Shown here in pieces: positions 15,409 to 22,399 of a stretch of DNA of 34,613 nucleotides (position 1 is its first letter; each line of letters begins with the position of its first letter). Location of the stretch: NCBI GenBank assembly GCA_003155465.1, contig PMCR01000367.1, positions 1 to 34,613 of the forward strand. Direction: 5' to 3'. Both the position numbers and the translations under genes were made by a program. Origin of the DNA: Myxococcales bacterium (GTDB lineage: Bacteria; Myxococcota; Polyangia; Fen-1088). The notes beneath the pieces were generated by a model. That model did not search any database. It had not been told where the DNA came from and saw only the letters and a program-made list of their open reading frames with translations.

Positions 15409-17015
15409 AACGCGCATACCTTGTTCCTCTCCTGCTGGTTCTGCCGCTCGGCTGTCACGACGATTCCCGAAACGTCGGCGCCTCTTCCCGCAGGGTCTTG
15501 CCCATCGTGGCTCTCGACGACAGCGTGGCCTATGTGGACAGTACTTCGGGGCTGGCTTTCCTGCTCAACCCGGCGGACCCGGCTTTGAAACCGCGCCTTC
15601 TGCCCACGGGCAAGTCGCCCGTTGCAGCCGAGAAGCGCAAGGGCGCAAACAACCAACTTCTCGTGCTCACCCACGGCGACCAGGGCAGCGTCAGCGTCGA
15701 AGCCGAGCCAGCCAAGCTGGTCTTGATCGATCCCGCGTCGGATGCCGACCCGGTCAACTACGACCTGCCCGGCCGCTACGACCGGCTGGCCCAATCCGAT
15801 GATGGGGCCTTTGCCATCCTTCACTATGGTTCCGCGTCGTCTGGGGCCAGCGGCTCCATGCTCTACAACCCCAACGACTTGACGGTGGTGACGTTCGGAA
15901 ACAACACTCTCAAGAGCCGTCCCATCCGCAGCCTGGGCAGCGTGCCCACCGGTGTGAGTTTCTCGCCCCCGGGCTCGACCCTGTTCGGCCAGCCGCGCAA
16001 CCTGGCGGTGGTCTTGGCGGCAAACTACGTGACGCTTCTCGATCTCGATCAGGACAATCGCACCGAGATCACGGTCCCCCTGGTTCCCGATGGCAAGCGA
16101 ACGGTCACGCCGGTCCAGGTTCTTTTCGACATGGCCCGGCCCGCTATCTACATCCGCGCCGACGGTTCGAACGACATCTTCCAGATCAGCCTCGACCAGG
16201 TCGCGCCGGTGAACCAGGGCAACGATTTTCGCGTCTCGCTCTCGCTCATCGGGTCGGGCAGCGCGCTTTCGGACATTGCCCTGTTTGGCACGGGCGACAG
16301 CGCGCGCCTCCTGGTCACAGCACCCGACACCCGGCAAATCGCGGTTCTTGATCCCACGACCGGCAGTGCCACGTCCATTCCCACGGGGACCCAGGTCAAC
16401 CGGATTCTCCTTTTCCAGGGGCCCAGCCCAAGGTCGGTGGAGACCCAGGATCGAGCGCTGCTCGTGGGACTCGGAACCGGCGAGACGTCCCTGGTGTTCG
16501 CTGACCTGAAGGACATCGAGACCGCGCAAGGATTGGCTCTTGAGAGCTGGTCCATAACCGCTCCCGTTGTCGACATCACGCCTCTTCCCGGAAACATCGC
16601 CCTTCTCAGCCAGGGTGCCTATGGCAACGCGGCCCTTTCCATCGTCAACCTGGGCGATCGCACCATCGAGCCTGTCGGGTCGAGCGGCGCCCTCAGCAAC
16701 GTCACCATCGAAACCGCCGCGCCCAGCCGCTTGTGGGGAACGGATCGCTCGAACCGGCTCGAGTACCTTGATCTCATCGATCACGGTCAGGGGCGGCTCT
16801 TCGCGGGCGAGGTCATTGTCGACCGAACCATCACGAGCATTTCACCGCTGGCCAGGCAGAGCACCGATGGGAGGCGCTATCTCGTGCTCGAAATGGACGA
16901 TCCGATGAACGTCGGATACGTAACGCTGCTCGACGCAGGCCAGCCCGATCGCAAGGGGGCGCGCTCGGCTCACGGTTTCCTTCTCACTGACTATCTCGAA
17001 CGAGGCCAGCCATGA
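15405..17015 (+). CDS. Second beta-propeller lipoprotein
   Basis: The product has 536 aa from the ATG at 15405, overlapping the upstream TGA by 4 nt. The signal is short: MKRAYLVPLLLVLPLGC, with the lipobox Cys at 17, followed by HDDSRN. Repeating segments such as VALDDSVAYVDSTSGLAFLL, QPRNLAVVLAANYVTLLDLD, DTRQIAVLDPTTGSATS and NAALSIVNLGDRTIEPV look like seven or so four-stranded blades. It is related in style to the gene before it but not an obvious duplicate, and it lacks the Asp-rich insert. The stop (17013-17015) overlaps the next start (17012) by ATGA. The operon context predicts a complex with the neighbouring propeller and the barrel protein. Confidence 0.73.
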   Translation: MKRAYLVPLLLVLPLGCHDDSRNVGASSRRVLPIVALDDSVAYVDSTSGLAFLLNPADPALKPRLLPTGKSPVAAEKRKGANNQLLVLTHGDQGSVSVEAEPAKLVLIDPASDADPVNYDLPGRYDRLAQSDDGAFAILHYGSASSGASGSMLYNPNDLTVVTFGNNTLKSRPIRSLGSVPTGVSFSPPGSTLFGQPRNLAVVLAANYVTLLDLDQDNRTEITVPLVPDGKRTVTPVQVLFDMARPAIYIRADGSNDIFQISLDQVAPVNQGNDFRVSLSLIGSGSALSDIALFGTGDSARLLVTAPDTRQIAVLDPTTGSATSIPTGTQVNRILLFQGPSPRSVETQDRALLVGLGTGETSLVFADLKDIETAQGLALESWSITAPVVDITPLPGNIALLSQGAYGNAALSIVNLGDRTIEPVGSSGALSNVTIETAAPSRLWGTDRSNRLEYLDLIDHGQGRLFAGEVIVDRTITSISPLARQSTDGRRYLVLEMDDPMNVGYVTLLDAGQPDRKGARSAHGFLLTDYLERGQP

Positions 17016-17794
17016 CGACGATCCGCCGCGCTTTCCTGATGCTTTCGACAGCCGCGCTCTTGCCGGCTCTCCCGGCGACTGCCGATGGCCCCACTCCGCC
17101 TGCCACCCAGGCGGCCATCCCCGAGGCGAGCGAACCCACGCTCCCCACCACGGCGTGGGAGCCGCTTCGTTTCGCGCTGGCCGCCGAGTTCCAGACCGGC
17201 TGGATGCTGCAGGACGATGCCAGGCGGCTATGGGGCAAGCGGAGCGTAGGCGGCGTAGGGCTGTCCTTCTCCTACGACGCGATCAGGCTGGGTGGCAGGA
17301 TGGCCCTCGGCCTCGATCTCTCTTGGCTTGCCACCAAGACATCGACCACCATGGACTCGGCCGCAACCGGCTTCAACCTGCCCCAGAAGTCGAGCACGCA
17401 GGTCTTCAACCTTGGTCTGTCTCTGCGCTACAACGTGTTTCGCTGGCTCTCTCCCTATGCGCGGGTTGCCGGGGGGACGGGATGGGCGGCGCTCACCCTG
17501 GGCTCAGCCGGCTTCGATCTGCGCGACCGCGCGGTCATCTACCAGGGTTCGGCTGGCGCTGGCTTGCTGGTGCGCTCGGCTGGCGTGCGTGTAGGCCGCA
17601 CGCGGAAATCGCCCACGCTGGCCTTCGTCGGTCGCGTGGAGGGCGGCTACACCATGGGCAACGCCACAAGCTTCTCCCTCAAGTCGTCGGTTGATGGATC
17701 CAACAAGGATCCGATCCCTGTCGCGCCCGTGTCCATCGGAGAAGTCACCCGGCGCTTCCCCTACCTGCGTATCTCCATCGGCGTCGGTTTCTGA
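17012..17794 (+). CDS. Outer-membrane beta-barrel protein
   Basis: The product has 260 aa from the ATG at 17012. The signal peptide is TTIRRAFLMLSTAALLPALPATA, cleaved near residue 25. Alternating hydrophobic/polar strands follow (FALAAEFQTGWMLQ, VGGVGLSFSYDAIRLGG, TQVFNLGLSLRYNVF, LSPYARVAGGTGWAALTLG, LAFVGRVEGGYTMG). The protein ends LRISIGVGF with the C-terminal aromatic residue used as the outer-membrane insertion signal by the BAM machinery. Size suggests 8-10 strands. It is the last gene of the three-gene overlapping unit, so the two propeller lipoproteins probably associate with it. No transport class is recognised. Confidence 0.75.
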   Translation: MTTIRRAFLMLSTAALLPALPATADGPTPPATQAAIPEASEPTLPTTAWEPLRFALAAEFQTGWMLQDDARRLWGKRSVGGVGLSFSYDAIRLGGRMALGLDLSWLATKTSTTMDSAATGFNLPQKSSTQVFNLGLSLRYNVFRWLSPYARVAGGTGWAALTLGSAGFDLRDRAVIYQGSAGAGLLVRSAGVRVGRTRKSPTLAFVGRVEGGYTMGNATSFSLKSSVDGSNKDPIPVAPVSIGEVTRRFPYLRISIGVGF

Positions 17795-17810
17795 TCGTAG
17801 ACAATCCGGG

Positions 17811-18071
17811 CTAGCCCACGCCGAGTCGGCGCAGCAGCTTGATGATCTGGTTCACCGAATCGAATGCCTCCGCGCTCGCCTCGGCATCGTGGATACGCAG
17901 CCGGTAGGTTTGATCAAGGAAGACCTTCAGCGAGACCATCGACAGTGAATCGATGAGGCCCGAAGAAAGCAGCGGCGAATCCGGGCCGATGGGCGTGCCT
18001 TGCAGGGAATCAGCGTATTCGCGGCTGATGTAGTCCAATATGGTCTGCGCAAGCTGTTCATCATCGGGCAT
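17811..18071 (-). CDS. Acyl carrier protein
   Basis: The product has 86 aa. GLIDSLSMVSLKVFLDQTY is the conserved helix-II region of carrier proteins, with Ser42 (in IDSLS) as the predicted 4'-phosphopantetheine site. Helix I (QLAQTILDYISREYA) and the C-terminal helix also fit. It is more divergent than a housekeeping fatty-acid ACP, which would read D-S-L-D rather than D-S-L-S. It starts 17 bp after the stop of the acyl-CoA synthetase gene, same strand, implying an operon in which the synthetase might load or supply the carrier. Its stop is 16 bp from the convergent outer-membrane protein gene. Confidence 0.9.
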   Translation of the reverse strand: MPDDEQLAQTILDYISREYADSLQGTPIGPDSPLLSSGLIDSLSMVSLKVFLDQTYRLRIHDAEASAEAFDSVNQIIKLLRRLGVG

Positions 18072-18088
18072 GGCTGCTATCGGCCTTT

Positions 18089-19816
18089 CTAGTCATCAAG
18101 CGACGACAGGTCACCCACCGGCTGCCCCCACGCAAGCGCCCGGAGAATCCGGCGCACGATCTTGCCACTGCGAGTCTTGGGAAGCTTCTCCACGAATTCG
18201 ATCTCATGCGGCATGGCCAAGGGCGAAAGCTGCTTGCGCACGAAATTCATGATGGCCAGCTTCAGCTCGTCGCTGCCCTCGTGGCCGGGACGCAGCACGA
18301 TGACCGCCTTGACCACCTCACCGTAGGTCGGGTCGGGCTTGCTCACCGCCGCTGATTCGGCGATGGCCGGGTGTTTGAGCAAGGCGCTCTCGATCTCGAA
18401 CGGCCCCACCAGGTGGCCGGCCGTGTTGATGACGTCGTCATCACGGCCCACGAACCAGAAGCAGCCATCCTGATCCACGCTGCCGCGATCACCGGTCAGG
18501 TAGAAGCCGCGCACGAACTTGCCCCGGTAGGTTTCCTCGGCCTGGAAATAGCCGCGGAACATGGACGGCCAGGGGGGGCGAAACGCGATCAGGCCCACCG
18601 CGCCCGGTACCGTGATGAGCTGGTGGGTCTGGGGATCTAGGATGGCCGCATGGATGCCCGGCACCGGCCGGCCCATCGAGCCGGGTTTGATCGGCCGCCC
18701 TGCCAGGTTGGCGATCATGATGGCGCCCGTCTCGGTCTGCCAATACGTGTCGTGGAACGGCCGACCGAGCACACGCTCGGCCCACAGCACGGCGGACGGA
18801 TTGAGCGGCTCACCCACGCTGGCCAGGTGGCGCAGGCTGGAAAGATCCAGCGCAGCGGGCAGATCGTCGCCGGCCTTCATCAGCATGCGGATGGCGGTCG
18901 GCGCCGTGTAGAAAACCGTCACGCGATGCCGCGCGATGAACTCGTACCAGCGTTGGGCGGAAAAGCCGCCCTCGAACACGGCCTGGGTCGCGCCCACCGC
19001 CCAGGGGCCGATGATGCCGTAGGAAGTTCCCGTGACCCAGCCCGGATCAGCGGTGCACCAGTATACGTCGTCGGGTCGCAGATCCAGAGCATTGCAGGTC
19101 GTGGCGTAAATGGACAGCACCGCGCCGTGCACATGCTCGGCCCCCTTGGGCCGACCCGTGGTTCCCGAGGTGTAGTGCAGAAGCGAGGGCGTCTCCTCGC
19201 TGGCGGAAAATGCCGCGAAGCTTTCAACCGGCGCCGCCTCGGCCGCGAAAGCCACCTCGGCCTCGCCCAGCGACGGAGGCGCGCCGGTCTTCAGGTCGGT
19301 GAGGATCACCCAGTCGAGCGCAGGCAGGCGGCCGCGGATGCTGCGCACCTTGGCCACATGCCGACCGGTGGTGACGATGGCGCGCGTGCCCGCATCCGCC
19401 AGCCGCATTTCAAGAGCGTCAGCCATGAACTGGGAAAACAGCGGCTGCGCCACCGCCCCCAGCTTGAGCACGCCGAGAAACGCAAAGTAGAGATTCGGAA
19501 CGCGATCGAGAAACAGACATACCCGATCGCCCGGGCCGATGCCCAACGCGGCCAGCCGCTGCGCCCAGGCGTTGCTGTACCGGCGCAGATCGTCGAAGGT
19601 GAAATCCCGGCGCAGGCCCGCGTGGTTTTCCCACTTCAAGGCCAGGCGCGCCCCGTGCCCGCGCTCACAGTGCCGATCAGCCAGCAATGCACCCAGGTTG
19701 AACGGCTGTCCCGGCTGCAAGCCCAAAGCCGCACGCACCTGCGCGAGGTCGAGCGACTGCCCACCCACGTTTTCGGGTGGCGGCACGGACACAGGAGAAA
19801 CGAGACTGTCGCTCAT
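18089..19816 (-). CDS. acsA: AcsA-like acetyl/propionyl-CoA synthetase (ANL-superfamily adenylating enzyme)
   Basis: The product has 575 aa from the ATG at 19816; the frame extends upstream into a repeat element, so longer starts are rejected. The P-loop TSGTTGRPKG is at 216-225, YWCTADPGWVTGTSYGI at 252-268, the A5 motif DTYWQTETG at 356-364, TGD at 441-443, the hinge FVGRDDDVI at 455-463, and the catalytic/acetylation Lys552 in KTRSGKIVRRILRA. Length and motifs match AcsA-type enzymes (B. subtilis AcsA is about 572 aa). Trp359 corresponds to the Trp that restricts the pocket of acetyl-CoA synthetases to acetate or propionate. Chemistry: acid + ATP to acyl-AMP, then thioester. The carrier-protein gene directly downstream suggests a specialised role rather than central metabolism; that is inference. 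Confidence 0.85.
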   Translation of the reverse strand: MSDSLVSPVSVPPPENVGGQSLDLAQVRAALGLQPGQPFNLGALLADRHCERGHGARLALKWENHAGLRRDFTFDDLRRYSNAWAQRLAALGIGPGDRVCLFLDRVPNLYFAFLGVLKLGAVAQPLFSQFMADALEMRLADAGTRAIVTTGRHVAKVRSIRGRLPALDWVILTDLKTGAPPSLGEAEVAFAAEAAPVESFAAFSASEETPSLLHYTSGTTGRPKGAEHVHGAVLSIYATTCNALDLRPDDVYWCTADPGWVTGTSYGIIGPWAVGATQAVFEGGFSAQRWYEFIARHRVTVFYTAPTAIRMLMKAGDDLPAALDLSSLRHLASVGEPLNPSAVLWAERVLGRPFHDTYWQTETGAIMIANLAGRPIKPGSMGRPVPGIHAAILDPQTHQLITVPGAVGLIAFRPPWPSMFRGYFQAEETYRGKFVRGFYLTGDRGSVDQDGCFWFVGRDDDVINTAGHLVGPFEIESALLKHPAIAESAAVSKPDPTYGEVVKAVIVLRPGHEGSDELKLAIMNFVRKQLSPLAMPHEIEFVEKLPKTRSGKIVRRILRALAWGQPVGDLSSLDD

Positions 19817-19895
19817 GGCATGTGCGACCAGCGTACCATGCAGACTCCGCCGCAGCCGACTTCGCCTCAGCAGCCCACGACGCCGTGTCGGCGAC

Positions 19896-19955
19896 AGTGG
19901 CTCGCCACGGCGCCATTTCACTCGATCCGTCAAACCGTCCGGCGCTTCGACGGTT
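19896..19955. repeat. Second, partial copy of the 163-bp inverted-repeat family
   Basis: The plus strand here contains ATTTCACTCGATCCGTCAAA followed by CCGTCCGGCGCTTC. This matches the reverse complement of the left arm of the element at 4054-4216 (ATTTCACTCGGTCCGTCAAA, then CCGTTCGGTGCT) with only a few changes, and GCTCGC upstream is shared as well. A clear second arm was not found. It lies in the 195-bp gap between divergent genes, about 57 bp before the start codon at 20012. Confidence 0.6.
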
Positions 19956-20011
19956 GTGCTGTCACGCGATCCTCTCATCGACTACTATCAAGCGTCTACC
20001 TCGGAGGTCTC

Positions 20012-21025
20012 ATGCGTTTCGTCCTGTTCGCGATTGGACTGGGCACCGGACTTATACTGACTTCTTGCACGCGGAGTCTTTTGGACTATTCGCCTCCAGG
20101 CGGATGCCTGGACGGGCAGGAACTTTGCGGCTCCACCTGCGTCCCCACGGGCACTTGTCAACCGACGGCTACGGCCGGGACGGGAGGCAGTGGTGGCAAG
20201 GGGGCCACGGGGGGCAGCGCGGCTGTGACGGCCACGGGTGGAGCCCAGACTGCGACAAGCGCACCTACCAAGGGGGCTTCCCCGAGATGTGCCGACGTCT
20301 CCTCGACCCAGGCCTACCTCACAACGGACTTTGGCGTCACCATGGTCAGGGTGGACGGGGTGGACAAGCAGTACTTAATGCAGGCTAACTGGTGGGGTTG
20401 GTACGACCAGGAGACGGAAAACGTGGATGGGCTGTCGTTCTCCGTGGCGAACCCCACCGGCGCCACCTCGTACGGCGACGCCCCGATGGGCTACCCGTCT
20501 TTCTTCATCGGTTCTTATGCCGGTCATTCCCCCACAGGCAGCAACCTGCCGAAGCAGGTCTCGGCTTTGACCAACGTCTATACGGTCTTTTCCACCAACG
20601 CGAGCAGCAAGGGATACAGCAACTACAACGCCGCCTACGACGTTTGGCTTACCGAGACCGGCACCCCGCTTCCCTCCTACCAATACGACCCGGGAGCGGG
20701 CGGGGCCTACCTCATGGTATGGCTTTTCATGCCAAGTGATCGTCAGCCTCGCGGATGGAATACGCATCCCGGTCAAGCGGTCGCTGGCCTTCCGGGAACT
20801 TGGGACGTCTGGATCGACCCCAGCAATCCGCCCTGCATCTCCTACGTGAGCACCACGCCCCTGGACAAGCTCGACTACGATCTGAATGACTTCATCCAGG
20901 ACGCGGTCGCCAAAAACTACGGCATCACCAGCAGCATGTACCTGAGCATCATCTTCGCCGGCTTCGAGATCTGGGGCGGAGCCGATGGCCTGCAGGCAAA
21001 GGCATTTTGCGCCAACGTCCTCTAG
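20012..21025 (+). CDS. GH12-like lipoprotein, predicted nucleophile missing
   Basis: The product has 337 aa. GGAGGT at 20003-20008 fixes the ATG at 20012. The lipoprotein signal is FAIGLGTGLILTSC (Cys19); then a Cys-rich patch (CLDGQELCGSTCVPTGTC) and a Gly/Thr linker to about residue 90. The body resembles GH12 endoglucanases: NYNAAYDVWL, AYLMVWLFMPSDRQPRG, VAGLPGTWDVWIDPSNPP, SIIFAGFEIWGGADGLQ. In GH12 the nucleophile is the Glu of a YEIMIW-type strand; here that position reads Tyr233 (AYLMVW). The acid/base-like Glu319 (GFEIW) is kept. So it may be a non-hydrolytic glucan-binding protein or use another residue. It ends 4 bp before the ACP start at 21030, making it the first gene of the MBOAT operon. 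Alignment is from memory. Confidence 0.68.
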   Translation: MRFVLFAIGLGTGLILTSCTRSLLDYSPPGGCLDGQELCGSTCVPTGTCQPTATAGTGGSGGKGATGGSAAVTATGGAQTATSAPTKGASPRCADVSSTQAYLTTDFGVTMVRVDGVDKQYLMQANWWGWYDQETENVDGLSFSVANPTGATSYGDAPMGYPSFFIGSYAGHSPTGSNLPKQVSALTNVYTVFSTNASSKGYSNYNAAYDVWLTETGTPLPSYQYDPGAGGAYLMVWLFMPSDRQPRGWNTHPGQAVAGLPGTWDVWIDPSNPPCISYVSTTPLDKLDYDLNDFIQDAVAKNYGITSSMYLSIIFAGFEIWGGADGLQAKAFCANVL

Positions 21026-21029
21026 TACC

Positions 21030-21362
21030 ATGTGGTTTTTCAAGAAGAGTCCCCCGCCCGCTGGCGCGACGGCGGCGCCCGCCCTGGCCGTGGCAGCGCC
21101 GGCTTCCGCTTCCATCATCGAAGCGCTGCGAGCGACCGTGGCACGTATCTCGCGCGATCACCTGGCGCCCGAGAGCATCGACATTCGTGCCCATCTCCTG
21201 GATAGTGGCTACATCGACTCGCTGAGTTCCACCGAGCTTCTGGCCGACATCGAACGCCGCTTCGGGGTTCGCATCGAAGAAATACAGATCGTCGGCAAGC
21301 TCTGCACCATCGCTGCACTGGCGCGCGAAATCGAAGATCACGCGGTTGGGTCCACCCCATGA
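21030..21362 (+). CDS. Acyl carrier protein with N-terminal Ala/Pro-rich extension
   Basis: The product has 110 aa from the ATG at 21030, the first start after the preceding stop. Residues 1-7 (MWFFKKS) are aromatic/basic, then a PPPAGATAAPALAVAAPASA linker, then the carrier fold from about residue 28. LLDSGYIDSLSSTELLADIE carries the predicted phosphopantetheine site Ser64. The extension is absent from ordinary ACPs and might hold the carrier at the membrane near the acyltransferase encoded downstream. The stop overlaps the next start (ATGA at 21359-21362). In DltC/DltB-type systems a carrier protein presents the acyl group to an MBOAT; here the same gene types are adjacent. Confidence 0.87.
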   Translation: MWFFKKSPPPAGATAAPALAVAAPASASIIEALRATVARISRDHLAPESIDIRAHLLDSGYIDSLSSTELLADIERRFGVRIEEIQIVGKLCTIAALAREIEDHAVGSTP

Positions 21363-22393
21363 GTTCCTGGCGCGAATTTCGCCTGCACCTGGGTATGCCG
21401 CACCTTGTGCCGGGGCGACTGGCAGAGGAGCCGTTGCTCAAGCAACTGGGCGCCTTCCAATGGCAGGCGGTGGCAGATTTGGCCGGCCAGCCCGAGAACG
21501 CCGTGGTCACCGAGGCCGGCGAGCGGCTGCACTTCTCCATGATCAGCCTGGAACTGGGCCTGCCCACCGACCGGGGCTGGGAGGAATTCGACGAGGGCTG
21601 TGAACTCCACTTTCGTCACCAGGCAGGGGTGTTCGGCCACAAGCTGGTGGAGGGGCTGTTCCTGTTCGACAAGGAGCCAATCCTGGAGGCCGAGCTGCAA
21701 GCCGCGCACGATCGCGATGCTCTGGCGCAGGGGCACAGGCCATGGGCCTACCTGACGCATGGATTCGTCACGCAGACGCCGGGCACTTGGGCCAAGCTCG
21801 AAACTCCCAAGGCCTTTGGGGAACGGCCGCTGCCAGAGCTTGCCGCCATGCCGGCTGGCATTGCGGAACACATGAGCGTGGAGCGCACCGGCACGATCGA
21901 GGGATTCCCGGCCTGGGCGCAGGCGGTGCGGTTGCCGGGCGTCGACGATTCCCGGCCCGCTCAGTTTGGGTATGAGGTCCAGCCGGAGGTCGATCTGAAT
22001 GCGCTGGGCGTAATCTACTGCGCCCGCTTCCCCGCCATCATGGCCTCGGGCGAGCGGCGCCTTCTGCGCGAGGGACTACCCACGCCGCTGTCGGCGCCGA
22101 TTGTCGCGTGCCTGTCCACCCTGCACCGGCGGGTGTACTACTTCGCCAGCGCTTCGCGGGAAGAGAGGCTGCAGATTCGCGTGCAGGCGCGCTTCTGTCC
22201 GCCGCAGTCGGCGGCGCCGTCGCGCATCCGCAGCATGGGTCGGTTTCTCTTCAGGACCGATCTGCACCGAGCCTCGGACGGGGTGTTGATGGCCTGCGCG
22301 CTGACCGAAAAGGCTCTGCGCGTGCCTGGGCAGAGCAAGCCGATCCTGACCGAGTCGGAACGCCTGCTCGCCCGCATCCAGCGCAGCGGTTGA
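21359..22393 (+). CDS. LnmK/Pnap_2097-like biosynthetic protein (putative acyl-ACP-forming hot-dog enzyme)
   Basis: The product has 344 aa from the ATG at 21359, overlapping the ACP stop. It begins LHLGMPHLVPGRLAEEPLLK, continues LGAFQWQAVADLAGQP and has RLHFSMISLELGLP, FDEGCELHFRHQAGVFGHK and ALGVIYCARFPAIMASGE. The opening G-M-P-x-L-x-x-G-x-L-x-E-x-x-L-L-K-x-L-G pattern resembles the Pnap_2097/LnmK family of two-domain hot-dog-like biosynthetic proteins. LnmK itself is a bifunctional acyltransferase/decarboxylase that makes propionyl-ACP from methylmalonyl-CoA in leinamycin biosynthesis. The assignment is from memory and tentative. No signal peptide or membrane segment, so cytoplasmic. The tight coupling to a carrier-protein gene supports a role in loading or editing acyl-ACP. 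Confidence 0.5.
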   Translation: MSSWREFRLHLGMPHLVPGRLAEEPLLKQLGAFQWQAVADLAGQPENAVVTEAGERLHFSMISLELGLPTDRGWEEFDEGCELHFRHQAGVFGHKLVEGLFLFDKEPILEAELQAAHDRDALAQGHRPWAYLTHGFVTQTPGTWAKLETPKAFGERPLPELAAMPAGIAEHMSVERTGTIEGFPAWAQAVRLPGVDDSRPAQFGYEVQPEVDLNALGVIYCARFPAIMASGERRLLREGLPTPLSAPIVACLSTLHRRVYYFASASREERLQIRVQARFCPPQSAAPSRIRSMGRFLFRTDLHRASDGVLMACALTEKALRVPGQSKPILTESERLLARIQRSG

Positions 22394-22399
22394 ATCGGC

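Noticed and set aside
15237..16784. Long minus-strand ORF opposite the second propeller gene
   Set aside because: Antisense shadow with no signal, domain or ribosome-binding site.
17808..17817. GGGCTAGCCC palindrome at the end of the ACP gene
   Set aside because: No loop and it overlaps the stop codon; too short to call a terminator or operator.
19817..19978. N-terminal extension of the AcsA-like protein
   Set aside because: It reads through the partial repeat copy at 19896-19955 and is Arg-rich with no family match; the ATG at 19816 gives the normal family length.
18650..20011. Plus-strand extension of the GH12-like lipoprotein through the AcsA-like gene
   Set aside because: GGAGGT and a lipoprotein signal fix the start at 20012; the upstream part is antisense to a well-supported gene.
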